Origin: Flammeovirgaceae bacterium
GTDB lineage: Bacteria; Bacteroidota; Bacteroidia; Cytophagales; Cyclobacteriaceae
Assembly: GCA_016709845.1 (NCBI GenBank)
Contig: JADJMA010000026.1
Location: 1 to 64,000 of the forward strand
Length of the DNA stretch: 64,000 nt
Direction: 5' to 3'
The translations under genes were made by a program, and so were the position numbers. Shown in pieces: positions 48,782-58,028 of this stretch; the stretch's first letter is position 1; each line of letters starts with the position of its first letter. The notes under the pieces were generated by a model. The model did no database searches. It was not told the DNA's origin and worked only from the letters and a program-made list of their open reading frames with translations.

Positions 48782-50209
48782 ATGAAAGGGAATAACATCA
48801 TTCAATCTGCCTCTGCACTGACAATTTTTTTGTTTTTATTCAGTCAGTGTGCACCCAGGAACAAATCTGCTATTGACACAACGACCATTTATTCGTGGAC
48901 GACAACCGCAGATCAATCGCAATTACTAACGCCATCTAGTGATTTGATCTTTGACGATGTGGATACTAAAGATTCTGCCATTAGCATCGATAGCACGATT
49001 GTATACCAGACCATTGATGGTTTTGGATATACCTTAACGGGAGGCAGTGCGATGCTATTAACTACTAAATTGGACGATAATGAACGCACAGCCTTCCTGC
49101 GTGAGCTTTTTTTGAATGATGAAAAGGGGATAGGGGTGAGTTATTTGCGTGTGAGTATTGGCGCCTCCGATCTGGACGAATCTGTTTTTTCTTATGATGA
49201 TCTGCCAACCGGAAAAACCGATTCATTGCTTACTAAATTCAATTTATCGTATGACACGCTTTACCTTATCCCAATACTCAAACAAATAATCGCAATTAAT
49301 CCTGCTATTAAAATTTTAGGTAGCCCCTGGTCACCACCCACCTGGATGAAGACGAATCATCAGGCTAAAGGCGGAAGTCTGAATCCCAGATATTACGGAT
49401 CGTACGCCAACTATTTTGTAAAATATATCAATGCTATGGCAGCTGAGGGAATTAATATCGATGCAGTAACAATTCAAAACGAACCCGAAAATCCTAACAA
49501 CACACCCAGTCTGGTGATGACGGCCACAGAACAAAATGAGTTTATTAAGAATCATTTAGGTCCGGCCTTTAAGCGCGCTAACAGTGCAACAAAAATTATA
49601 TTGTTCGATCACAATTGCGATAACCCCGAATATCCTATTTCTATACTCAACGATCCGGAAACGAAGCAGTATGTTGATGGAACTGCTTTCCATATGTATC
49701 TGGGCGAGATCGAAGCACTTAACACGGTACACGAAGCCCATCCTGACAAAAATTTATATTTTACCGAACAATGGACATCCGGTAAAGGAGATTTTGGTGG
49801 CGATTTGCGTTGGCACGTTAAGAATCTGATTGTAGGTACTACCCGAAACTGGAGCCGCACCGTGTTGGAATGGAACCTGGCAGCGGATGAAAAATTTGAG
49901 CCTCATACCCATGATGGCGGTTGTGATTTGTGCCAAGGTGCTTTAACCCTTGGCGATTCGGTGAGGCGAAATGTTTCTTACTATATTATTGCGCATGCTT
50001 CTAAATTTGTGCCACCCGGCTCCATAAGAATTGCCTCTACCATCACGGATAATTTATACAATGTGGCCTTCCTTACGCCAGCGGGTAAAAAGGTGTTGAT
50101 TGTTGTGAATGACAATGATGCACCGAAGTCCTTCTCTATTATATATAAGGAGCGGGCGGCCCGCACCAGCCTGGCCGCGGGGGCGGTAAGTACGTTTGTC
50201 TGGCAGTAG
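48782..50209 (+). CDS. Glycoside hydrolase family 30 (glucosylceramidase-like) lipoprotein
   Basis: 475 residues from ATG 48782 (an ATG 24 bases upstream is possible but would lengthen the lipoprotein signal). ALTIFLFLFSQCAPRNK is a lipobox-like signal. The barrel has TIDGFGYTLTGGSAMLL, GVSYLRVSIGASDLDE, LGSPWSPPTWMKTN, acid/base Glu in VTIQNEPENPNN and nucleophile Glu in LYFTEQWTSG, followed by the small beta domain typical of GH30 (TPAGKKVLIVVNDND). These place it with GH30 beta-glucosidases/glucosylceramidases. Probably an outer-membrane or periplasmic lipoprotein acting on beta-linked glucosides or xylosides. Single gene, no PUL partners. Confidence 0.9.
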   Translation: MKGNNIIQSASALTIFLFLFSQCAPRNKSAIDTTTIYSWTTTADQSQLLTPSSDLIFDDVDTKDSAISIDSTIVYQTIDGFGYTLTGGSAMLLTTKLDDNERTAFLRELFLNDEKGIGVSYLRVSIGASDLDESVFSYDDLPTGKTDSLLTKFNLSYDTLYLIPILKQIIAINPAIKILGSPWSPPTWMKTNHQAKGGSLNPRYYGSYANYFVKYINAMAAEGINIDAVTIQNEPENPNNTPSLVMTATEQNEFIKNHLGPAFKRANSATKIILFDHNCDNPEYPISILNDPETKQYVDGTAFHMYLGEIEALNTVHEAHPDKNLYFTEQWTSGKGDFGGDLRWHVKNLIVGTTRNWSRTVLEWNLAADEKFEPHTHDGGCDLCQGALTLGDSVRRNVSYYIIAHASKFVPPGSIRIASTITDNLYNVAFLTPAGKKVLIVVNDNDAPKSFSIIYKERAARTSLAAGAVSTFVWQ

Positions 50210-50425
50210 TTGTAAAACCGAATTTTTGGCACGGGTTCTAATATTATCCCGTTTGTAGGATTAAAATGGCTTTCGTGGATTGTGGCCATTCGTTACCTTT
50301 GCCCCGATTCTGACTCTATTATATATAGATATTCTGAGGCAGATTTAAGTTTCCGTACAATGCCCGCCCGATCCGAACGAGTGTGGATCTATCCAAATAT
50401 GGAGTTATGCGGATCGTTCGGGCGG

Positions 50426-50488
50426 GGATAGTATTTCAGATTCCGTCCCGATAGCTATCGGGAGAAGATGCAGGTTTGATTCCTGCCG
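50426..50488 (+). pseudogene. Degenerate partial copy of tRNA-Arg interrupted by a palindrome
   Basis: GGATAGTATTTCAGATTCCG and AAGATGCAGGTT-GATTCCTGCCG are the same words as in the intact tRNA-Arg at 50539-50610. The six bases following the anticodon (ATTCTG) are replaced by TCCCGATAGCTATCGGGA (50446-50463), a perfect palindrome apart from its context. The 5' acceptor part is not conserved, so it cannot be a functional tRNA. The preceding 50210-50425 contains only a GC-rich inverted repeat (CCCGCCCGA...TCGGGCGGGG). Confidence 0.6.
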
Positions 50489-50538
50489 TGATTGAAAAGG
50501 AAAGAAGATTCTCGGATGGAGAATCAATAATATTTTAT

Positions 50539-50610
50539 GGTTCCGTAGTACAATGGATAGTATTTCAGATTCCGATTCTGAAGATGCAGGTTCGATTCCT
50601 GCCGGGATCA
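50539..50610 (+). tRNA. tRNA-Arg (anticodon CCG)
   Basis: Acceptor stem GGTTCCG / CGGGATC with discriminator A, D-arm region TAGTACAATGGATAGTA, anticodon stem TCAGA / TCTGA with loop TTCCGAT (anticodon CCG at 50572-50574), T-arm GCAGG-TTCGATT-CCTGC. Length 72; CCA not encoded. A strong terminator follows 5 bases downstream. Confidence 0.92.
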
Positions 50611-50614
50611 CTAA

Positions 50615-50652
50615 AACGGGCAGATAAGATTTTTTTATCTGTCCGTTTTTTT
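50615..50652 (+). terminator. Terminator downstream of tRNA-Arg
   Basis: ACGGGCAGATAA (50616-50627) pairs with TTATCTGTCCGT (50635-50646) with one G-T pair, followed by seven T. Confidence 0.88.
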
Positions 50653-50696
50653 GTCTCGGCTTCTCTGAAAATGAATTTAGTTCGGAGCATTCCGCT

Positions 50697-51821
50697 TTAA
50701 TTCGTCTTCTTGTAATTATAAATCGCGGCTCCATTAAGCACAATGGCAAAGATGATCAGATAATACAATTCCATTTTTATCTGCGACCATCCACTTCCCT
50801 TCAGTACGATCAGCCTGACAACTTTAATAAAATGTGTGACGGGTGTCATATTAGCCATTCTTATTGCCCAGTCTGGCATACTGTCGAGGCTGGTGAAGAA
50901 GCCACTCATGAGCATGAAAATCATCATGAAGAAAAACGCAACGAACATGGCTTGTAGCTGGCTGTTGCTGAATGTAGAGATCAGCAAACCAAATCCCATA
51001 AGTGCGATCAGATAGACAGCCGCAAAAAGGTAGAGCACCGGCACACTTCCTTTTGGGAAAATTCCGTAGACTACATACATGGCAATTAGTCCAACCGTGA
51101 AGACAGTCATACCGACAATCCAGAACGGGATGAGCTTGCCCAGGATAAACTGCCATTTCTTTATCGGAGTAACATTGATTTGTTCAATCGTTCCAATTTC
51201 TTTCTCTCTAACAATGTTGAGTGCCGTGATAAAACCACCGATCAAGGTGAGGAGCAGTACCAAAATACCGGGCACCATATAGTACTTGTATTCTCTTCGC
51301 GGATTAAACCAATCCGAATAGGTTATGTCGATCATACCGGTTGGCGCTGCAACACTTTTGGCAGGTATGTTGGTGTTCACATTTAACGAGCGGTTGAAGT
51401 CTGCCAGAACTACAGTAAGATATCCCGCCCCTATGGCTGACTTTGTTCCGTTAATGGCATCGACTGATACATTCACCTGTTGTTGCCCTTCGCGTACCAG
51501 GTTGCGTTCAAATTCTGCAGGTATCTCCAACACCACATCGGCCTCACTTTTTTCAATCAGCCTCAACGCTTCTATATAAGAATTCGAATTACCAACAATC
51601 CTAAAGTAACCGGATGAAGCAATTTTGTTCATGAGCTTTTGAGAATAGCTGCTATGATCATGATCAACAAAAGCAACATTTATATTTTTTACCTCAAAAT
51701 CTGCAGCTAACGGTAGAATAATCAACTGCACAATAGGTACAGCAAACATCATAGCAATGATCGTCTTATCTCGGAAGATTTGCCGAAATTCTTTCTGTAA
51801 TATGAAGCGCAACACCTTCAT
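50697..51821 (-). CDS. ABC-2 type transporter permease (YbhR/YbhS-like)
   Basis: 374 residues. N-terminal cytoplasmic KVLRFILQKEFRQIFRDKTIIAMMFAVPIVQLIILPLA with the first helix, a large extracytoplasmic domain (~residues 35-170, FVDHDHSSYSQKLMNKIA), then five helices including MVPGILVLLLTLIGGFITALNIVREKEIGTIEQINVTP, the ABC-2 permease signature with the coupling-helix REKExGTxE. Last gene of the efflux operon; its ATG overlaps the previous permease's stop. The two permeases form the membrane dimer driven by the ATPases upstream. Confidence 0.92.
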   Translation of the reverse strand: MKVLRFILQKEFRQIFRDKTIIAMMFAVPIVQLIILPLAADFEVKNINVAFVDHDHSSYSQKLMNKIASSGYFRIVGNSNSYIEALRLIEKSEADVVLEIPAEFERNLVREGQQQVNVSVDAINGTKSAIGAGYLTVVLADFNRSLNVNTNIPAKSVAAPTGMIDITYSDWFNPRREYKYYMVPGILVLLLTLIGGFITALNIVREKEIGTIEQINVTPIKKWQFILGKLIPFWIVGMTVFTVGLIAMYVVYGIFPKGSVPVLYLFAAVYLIALMGFGLLISTFSNSQLQAMFVAFFFMMIFMLMSGFFTSLDSMPDWAIRMANMTPVTHFIKVVRLIVLKGSGWSQIKMELYYLIIFAIVLNGAAIYNYKKTN

Positions 51822-52924
51822 GACAATCGGATCTTAAATTTTTTAAAGGAAATCGTCAAAAGAAATAAGGTCATTCCAACTAAGATCAGCGTCTCCTTCC
51901 AGACATAACTGAAGCTCAATCCTTTTAACATAACGGCCTTAATGATGATATAATAATAGCGGGAAGGAAGAATGTGTGATATGACTTGAAATATCCATGG
52001 CATGTTTTCCACGGGAAACATAAATCCGGTAAATATTAAGGTAGGTAACATCATGCCCATCATAGCAATAAGCATGGCCGTCTGCTGCGAGTTGGTTAAA
52101 TTAGAGATGAGCAGCCCCAGTGATAAACAGGTAATGATGAAGAGAATGCTCTCAGCAAATAACAAGGTCAGGCTGCCTTTGATCTGTACATCGAGTAGGA
52201 AAACCGAAAGCAGTAAAATGATAATAAAGTTTACAATAGAAAGCACCAAGTAGGGTATGGCTTTGGCAACAAGTACTCTTAAAGGTTTAAAAGGAGATAC
52301 CAACAACACTTCCATCGTACCCAGTTCTTTTTCCCGCACGATGGATACGGAGGTAAGGGCAGTTGAAACGATCATGAAGATAAGCGCAATCACACCGGGA
52401 ATAAAATTGAGTGAACCATTTTGCTCTTCGTTGTATAACATCCTGACCTGCGGAACAATCTGATACGGTAAACGGGCAGTAGGATTTAACTCCTGTTGAT
52501 AACGAGTTAAAATGGCAGTAAGGTAATTGACAACAATGGTAGCCGTGTTAGGATCTGATCCATCGGTTATGATCTGAACCTGCGCTTTCCCAGAATGTCC
52601 AAGTTCGTTTCCAAAATTGGTTGGAAAAAGTAAAGCGCATTTGATGCTGCCTTCTTTAAACTTTTCCTCTATTTCAGAAAAATTCGAAACAGGATCTTTA
52701 ACGATGAAGTAAGAACTTGTTTTGATCCGGTCTACAATCTGCTCAGTCGTGGCATCCTTCGCATTGTCCAATACAGCAATGCCTATATTTTTTACTTCGC
52801 TGCTCAATGCATAGCCAAACAAAACTATTTGTACCACCGGCATCCCAAACATAGTAAGAAGCGTTCGCTTGTCACGGAAGACGTGATAAAATTCTTTTCG
52901 GATAAAGGCCAGCAGTTGCTTCAT
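51818..52924 (-). CDS. ABC-2 type transporter permease (YbhR/YbhS-like)
   Basis: 368 residues, homologous to the next permease: KQLLAFIRKEFYHVFRDKRTLLTMFGMPVVQIVLFGYALSSEV, the periplasmic domain, then GVIALIFMIVSTALTSVSIVREKELGTMEVLLVSPFKPLRVLVAKAIPY with the REKExGTME signature, and five more helices to the C-terminus. It begins 8 bases after the ATPase stop. Part of a YbhGFSR-like multidrug efflux system; the pair probably makes a heterodimer. Substrates likely amphiphilic drugs, inferred from family. Confidence 0.92.
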   Translation of the reverse strand: MKQLLAFIRKEFYHVFRDKRTLLTMFGMPVVQIVLFGYALSSEVKNIGIAVLDNAKDATTEQIVDRIKTSSYFIVKDPVSNFSEIEEKFKEGSIKCALLFPTNFGNELGHSGKAQVQIITDGSDPNTATIVVNYLTAILTRYQQELNPTARLPYQIVPQVRMLYNEEQNGSLNFIPGVIALIFMIVSTALTSVSIVREKELGTMEVLLVSPFKPLRVLVAKAIPYLVLSIVNFIIILLLSVFLLDVQIKGSLTLLFAESILFIITCLSLGLLISNLTNSQQTAMLIAMMGMMLPTLIFTGFMFPVENMPWIFQVISHILPSRYYYIIIKAVMLKGLSFSYVWKETLILVGMTLFLLTISFKKFKIRLS

Positions 52925-52932
52925 AGTTTCTT

Positions 52933-53674
52933 TCAGGATCTTTTCGCTCTCCGAGCGAGTTGATAAAATACTTCGTCCATCGAATGCGTATTAAACTCCT
53001 TCTTGAGATTAGTCGGTGAATCCAGCGCCTCTACTCGCCCATCTACCATCACAGAAATGCGATTGCAATACTCGGCTTCATCCATATAATGCGTGGTAAC
53101 AAATACAGTGATTCCGTCATTAGCTGCCTGGTAAATAAGATCCCAGAACTGCCGTCTTGTGACGGGATCAACACCACCGGTTGGCTCATCCAGGAAAACA
53201 ATTTTCGGGCGATGAAAAATGGCCACTGAAAAAGCGAGCTTTTGTTTCCAGCCGAGAGGTAATTCGCCCACGAGCTTCTTCGCTTCATTGCTCAGACCCA
53301 ACGTGGTAATTAATTTTTCACTGCGTGTTTTTATTTCTGATCGTGACAACCCATATACGCCACCATAAAACTCAATGTTCTCCAACACCGTAAGGTCTTC
53401 ATACAGCGAAAACTTTTGACTCATGTAGCCAATGTTGGCTTTGATTTTTTCCGCTTGTTTGTACACATCAAAGCCCGCAACTGTTGCCTCGCCAGAAGTT
53501 GGATGCGAAAGGCCACACAGAATACGCATGGCCGTGGTTTTGCCCGCGCCATTAGCACCGAGGAAACCAAAAATTTCTCCTCGGTCTACATCAAACGTGA
53601 TCTGATCCACGGCTTTGAAATCACCGAAGCTTTTGGATAGATTTTTACAAGACGATGGCTTTATCGCTACTCAT
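52933..53674 (-). CDS. ABC transporter ATP-binding protein (one frameshift)
   Basis: ATG 53674: MSSDKAIVL, then after a shift near 53645 NLSKSFGDFKAVDQITFDVDRGEIFGFLGANGAGKTTAMRILCGL (Walker A GANGAGKT), YMSQKFSLYEDLTVLENIEFYGGVYG (Q-loop), LPLGWKQKLAFSVAIFHRPKIVFLDEPTGGVDP (signature variant and Walker B) and TTHYMDEAEYCNRI (H-loop). ~246 residues. The LPLGWKQ in place of LSGGxxQ is a known variant in these ABC-2 ATPases. Works with the permeases downstream and with the other ATPase upstream. Confidence 0.9.
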
Positions 53675-54613
53675 TTTTTCCGATTAGTTCGGGTACCTTT
53701 TCATTTTCTTTCATTAAGAGAATGAAACTATCTTCAATGGTTGGTGGAATTTGTTTTACCTCGAAATCCTGCGGCTGATATTTAGTTTCTAATCCTTTAA
53801 ATACTATGTCACTGTTCTTATCATCCTTGAGGGTGATGTGCAAATATTCTCCAAAGGCATAACAACTATCAACAGCCGGGTCTGCGCGAAAATCTTTCAG
53901 CAGTCGGTAAATGTCTTTTGCTTTGGCCGCAAACAATGCGGTAGGAAAACTGTTAATAATGTTTTGTGGTGTATCTACCGACATGAGGCTTCCATTTTGA
54001 ATCAGCGCAATGCGATCACACAACGATGCCTCATCCATGTAGGGTGTGAAACCAGAATACTGATGTTTTGGGCCTTCAGACGTTTCAGCATCTCCCAAAA
54101 TTCTTTTCTCGAGACGACATCGACACCGGTTGTTGGTTCATCTAACAGAAGTACTTTTGGCTTATGAATAAGTGCACAGCAAAGCGCCAGTTTCTGTTTC
54201 ATTCCACCCGATAGTTTTCCGGCTGGCCGATTGTTGAAGGGTTTGATCTGGTCGTAGATCTCTTTGATTAAATCATAGTTCTCTTCAATGGTGGTGTTGA
54301 ATACTGTAGCGAAGAATGTGAGGTTCTCTTTTACAGTTAAGTCCTGGTATAAGGAGAATTTGCCGGGCATGTAGCCAACACACTTACGAATCTCTTTGTA
54401 ATCTTTTATAATATCCAACCCATTCACGCTGGCGGTACCACTATCAGGTAACAACACGGTGGTGAGTATTCGGAAAATGCTTGTTTTACCCGCACCGTCC
54501 GGGCCAATCAACCCAAACAATTCGCCCTTTTCTACCCCAAACGAAACATCGTTCACAGCTTTCACCTGACCTTTGTTGTATGTTTTGACGATATGGTTTA
54601 GTTGAACATCCAC
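53667..54613 (-). CDS. ABC transporter ATP-binding protein (one frameshift, GTG start)
   Basis: The frame upstream has no ATG near the domain start. GTG 54613 (VDVQLNHIVKTYNKGQVKAVNDVSFGVEKGELFGLIGPDGAGKTSIFRILTTVL) best fits the usual N-terminus. Walker A GPDGAGKT, signature KLSGGMKQKLALCCALIHKPKVLLLDEPTTGVDVV, then a shift near 54045 breaks the D-loop/H-loop region before PYMDEASLCDRIALIQNGSLMSVDTPQNII. C-terminal extension ~110 residues (DRIALIQ...PTIEDSFILLM). ~315 residues. With its partner ATPase it corresponds to the two fused halves of E. coli YbhF. It overlaps the next gene by 8 bases. Confidence 0.88.
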
Positions 54614-54730
54614 TTTAATTAATTTACTTCTGCATTTTTTCTTTGTGAACCTTTGTGACTTAGGTCTTTGTGGTGAGAACTTTCCCCACGAGGGCACAAA
54701 GACACGAAGCAACCACTAAGGTGTTTAACA

Positions 54731-55627
54731 TTAAAAACCAAGTTCGCCATACATGCCGATTTTGTAAGAACCATCGTTGATCACTTTTACTTTGATGGCA
54801 TAAACAAGATTCGCTCTTTCATTTTTGGTTTGGATGGTTTTTGGTGTGAACTCGGCTTTGTCGTTAATCCAGGCAATTGTGCCTTCAACTTCTTTGAAGC
54901 CTCCTTTGCCATCGTCTGTAAATACTTTTACTTTCTGATTGATTTTAGCTTGCGCCAGTTGATCGCCTGTGATGTATGCACGAAGGATAATGGTGGAGAG
55001 ATCAGCAATTTTATACAACGGTTTGCCTGCTGCAGCCATTTCATATTGCTGTGCGTATTTACTTAGCACGGTTCCCTTAAGTGGATTAGTAATCACACAT
55101 TTTTTCAGTAGATCATTTACCTCCGTCAACTGTGCATCTACGGTAGCCGCCTGTTCATTTAAAGAGGACGTTGTAGTGTGTAATGAACTTTCCTGTGCAC
55201 TAATTTTGGCCTGTAGTGTTGTTACCCTTGCATTGGCGTCATCCAGTTGTTTCTGTGTGGCCACACCACCTTTAACCAGATTTTCTGTTCGGTCGCGATC
55301 GAGCACCGCATTAGCGAGTTCTTTTTTCAACGCCTCGGTTTGAACATTGGTCTGAGGCCTTCCACTGAGTATCGCTTTTTTGCTCTGTAGCAATTGTAGC
55401 TTCCTCGCATACATTTGTGTGCTGTCGATATAACCAATGGTTTGTCCGGCAGTTAATTCCTGCCCTTCTTCAATAGTTAACTGCAATATCTTTCCACTGG
55501 CTTCCGCAGAGATGATTGTTTCCACGGCTTCAAACGAGCCTGCCCCATCATGGTTCATTCCTGAATCTTTACAGGAATTCAAACCCATCAGGAGTATAAA
55601 GAGAAGTATGCTGCATCTATTTTTCAT
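54731..55627 (-). CDS. HlyD-family periplasmic adaptor lipoprotein
   Basis: 298 residues from ATG 55627 (an in-frame ATG at 55672 lies before the lipoprotein signal). ILLFILLMGLNSCKDSG is a lipobox (LNSC). Then AVETIISAEASGKILQLTIEEGQELTAGQTIGYID (biotinyl-lipoyl half-motif), a coiled-coil hairpin (~residues 75-180, ALKKELANAVLDRDRTENLVKGG and ARVTTLQAKISAQESSL), a second lipoyl half (KCVITNPLKGTVLSKYAQQYEMAAAGKPLYKIADLSTIILRAYI) and a beta-barrel end. Membrane-fusion adaptor linking the ABC permeases to TolC; YbhG-like. Confidence 0.9.
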   Translation of the reverse strand: MKNRCSILLFILLMGLNSCKDSGMNHDGAGSFEAVETIISAEASGKILQLTIEEGQELTAGQTIGYIDSTQMYARKLQLLQSKKAILSGRPQTNVQTEALKKELANAVLDRDRTENLVKGGVATQKQLDDANARVTTLQAKISAQESSLHTTTSSLNEQAATVDAQLTEVNDLLKKCVITNPLKGTVLSKYAQQYEMAAAGKPLYKIADLSTIILRAYITGDQLAQAKINQKVKVFTDDGKGGFKEVEGTIAWINDKAEFTPKTIQTKNERANLVYAIKVKVINDGSYKIGMYGELGF

Positions 55628-55640
55628 GTCGTATGGTATT

Positions 55641-56897
55641 TTAATTTCCGGTAGTTGTTTTCTGTTCAGCAATGGTTATTAATAATTGCATTTCATGCAA
55701 TGCTTTTTGTGAACTGGCTTCGCTTTCCTTTTCGGTAGCATTCAACAGGTCCATCAGCGAACCCGAGCCGGTATTGTATTTTATCTGGTAACTTTCGCGA
55801 ATGCTTTTTCGCAAGCTTACAATTTCGTCATCTTCGGCAAGAATTGCTTTTTGCTTTTTGATAGTAGCGGACGTTTGGATTACCTTGAGGTTTGTATTGA
55901 ACAAGAACGTTTCTTCTTGTAAGTTGATTTTGCTTAGCGACTGCTGTGTTAACTGTTTTTCATTTTTGTTTTTATAAAATCCACTGAGACTCCATGAAGC
56001 GCTCAAGCCAGCAACGCCAACAGAGGAGAGTTCACTGTTGCCAAAACTTATCCCCGGAGCAAACATGACACCCGCTCCCAGCAATCCTACTTTGGGCATT
56101 AGGCTCACCCGTTGCATGCCCGCCTGCGCTTCAACCATATTGCGCTGACTCTTATATAAGGAAAGCTCCGGGCGTATGATTTGAAAATCAGGAAGCGCAC
56201 TGCTCAGCGCTGGCTTTTGCAACGTAATAGGCGCTTCAATCTTTGCGCCTATCAGTAGGGAAAGCATCGTAACATAACCATCGCGTGTAAACTTCAATTC
56301 TGTTTTCTGTTGATTCAACTTCAGTTGTTCCACTTTAATTTCATCCAGGTCTGTTTTTAATGCAAGACCATTGTCGTTCAATTGTTTTATACGATTGACA
56401 TTGTTGCTGAGAATAATATTCTGCACTTCCAGTTGCGCCAGTTGTTCGTCCACGAGTAGGATACCAAAGTAAAGTTGATTTACCCTTGAATGTAGATCAT
56501 ATAACGCCACATCGATTGATGCTTTTTCCGTTTCTGATGAAGCGGTTATGATTTTCTTTTGTGTTTTGGTGGCACCACCATCCCAGAGGACTTGATTCAA
56601 CTGGGCAATACCTATGAATTTAAAATTGCTTTCTGACTCGCCCGTGGAAGGACCAAAGGATGGCAGCCCGCCAAAGATATACCCTTCTATTGCCGTAATG
56701 CTTAACTGGGGCAAGTATGCTTTGCTGGCGTTGCTTAACGTGTATTCTTTTGTCTTTTCAATCAGTTCATACTGTTTTATCAAAGGATAATTGTTGTTGG
56801 CAAGCGCATAGCAACTATCAATGCTGAGCACCTGTGCTGTAGCTGACCCAACTGTCGCCAGCAAAGACATTGCAGCGATTATGTATTTCCTCATCAT
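55641..56897 (-). CDS. TolC-family outer-membrane efflux protein
   Basis: 418 residues. Signal peptide KYIIAAMSLLATVGSATAQ. Two repeated halves with long amphipathic helices: SIDSCYALANNNYPLIKQYELIEKTKEYTLSNASKAYLPQLSITA and NMVEAQAGMQRVSLMPKVGLLGAG, plus helical stretches with ETEKASIDVALYDLHSRVNQLYFGILLVDEQLAQLEVQN. The NN-PL and YLP-L motifs after each helix are typical of the OEP/TolC family. It forms the outer-membrane channel for the ABC efflux operon. 40 bases after the TetR gene; 14 bases before the adaptor start. Confidence 0.92.
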   Translation of the reverse strand: MMRKYIIAAMSLLATVGSATAQVLSIDSCYALANNNYPLIKQYELIEKTKEYTLSNASKAYLPQLSITAIEGYIFGGLPSFGPSTGESESNFKFIGIAQLNQVLWDGGATKTQKKIITASSETEKASIDVALYDLHSRVNQLYFGILLVDEQLAQLEVQNIILSNNVNRIKQLNDNGLALKTDLDEIKVEQLKLNQQKTELKFTRDGYVTMLSLLIGAKIEAPITLQKPALSSALPDFQIIRPELSLYKSQRNMVEAQAGMQRVSLMPKVGLLGAGVMFAPGISFGNSELSSVGVAGLSASWSLSGFYKNKNEKQLTQQSLSKINLQEETFLFNTNLKVIQTSATIKKQKAILAEDDEIVSLRKSIRESYQIKYNTGSGSLMDLLNATEKESEASSQKALHEMQLLITIAEQKTTTGN

Positions 56898-56937
56898 GTT
56901 CGATCCGTTTAATCCGTTATCTAATCGTTACTATAAA

Positions 56938-57537
56938 TCAATTCGCTTCGAGTATAGCGTTCATCCAAATGGGTATAAGTTCTTTTCTCTCCTGCATCAT
57001 TTTCTGAAAAAGCTTTTCGTTCACCATGCCGACTTGCATCATAATGGGTTTGGCTATGAACGGAAAAATGATCATTCCCAACAAGCTGATAAAGAAGTGC
57101 ACCGGATTGATATCTCCGCTTGCTTCCTTCAACTGTTTCATGAAATGCGATTGAACTATGATCTTATCTACACGGGCATTCGAAACAAAGTCAAAATTCT
57201 TTTTCTGATTTCATTTAGAATGAATGTGGGCAAATCAGGATTTTTGCCAGAAAGTCGATATAGCAATTTATCACACCATCTATTTTCTGCTGGAGGGTAG
57301 TGGTTTCGTCTTTTAAGATCGGAGCCAGCGCACCAAGAATCTGCTGAACCTTTTCCAGCATTACCACATTGAAGAGATTCTGTTTACTGCGGAAATAGTA
57401 GTTCACCAAGGCCACATTAGTACCAGCTTCTTTCGCCACATCGCGTATGGTCGTAGCAGAGAATCCTTTTTCAAGGAAGACCTTGTGGGCAGCGTCCTTG
57501 ATCTTGATTTCAGTTGAAATTGTTTTGTATTAGTCAC
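56938..57537 (-). CDS. TetR-family regulator, CecR/YbiH-like (frameshifted, GTG start)
   Basis: From GTG 57537 with a shift near 57510: TEIKIKDAAHKVFLEKGFSATTIRDVAKEAGTNVALVNYYFRSKQNLFNVVMLEKVQ, the TetR HTH with NYYFRSKQNLF. The ligand domain has QQKIDGVINCYIDFLAKNPDLPTFILNEI (another shift near 57225) and NPVHFFISLLGMIIFPFIAKPIMMQ, as in the CecR/YbiH-type C-terminal domain. ~200 residues. It heads the efflux operon, so it likely represses the TolC-HlyD-ABC genes until an inducer binds, analogous to CecR and ybhGFSR. Confidence 0.82.
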
Positions 57538-58028
57538 TATTTCAATTCGAAAGACGAATGTAACAGTCGAATTGGATTTGAACAATTGTTTAAATCAGTT
57601 ATTTAAAAAGGCCAGAAAAAACACGAGATTTAGACCAAAATCGCCACTTTACGTCCCACCCAGGTATTATAAAGAGATGCAGGTTCAACTGTTTAGCTTG
57701 CCATTTTAACTAAACGCTGAGGGCAATGGGTTCATTCTACACGAAAATCAGGATTCTTGATCGATTTGGTGACTTCTTCCACTTATTCATTAACTCCTTA
57801 TTATATAGTGAAGCCTTGAAAAACGAGGAAACTACTCGCCAAATTTTCGTACTTTTGCCAATCAATTATTTGAATCGTGCTGCAGGCTATCCATCTTTGA
57901 TTAAGATCGTTACCTACTACTTGATTTTCAATTGAAGGGCGCTGGCGAAATCCTCACCCATTCGGCTACTATTAGTTTAACGGGCTGGTGAGAAAATCTC
58001 ACAGCGGTTTTCATGCAATTAATCTTAT
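57538..58028. other. Divergent intergenic region between TetR gene and desaturase gene
   Basis: 490 bases with no supported gene. Near the desaturase start two related words occur: CTGGCGAAATCCTCAC (57942-57957) and CTGGTGAGAAAATCTCAC (57985-58002). The latter forms a small hairpin (GTGAGA...TCTCAC). They may belong to a 5' leader or regulator site. Nothing else recognised. Confidence 0.35.

Noticed and set aside
50405..50749. A 114-codon leftward open frame
   Set aside because: It covers the intact tRNA-Arg, its degenerate copy and a terminator, and its protein (PAGIEPASSESESEIL) is the typical antisense translation of tRNA regions.
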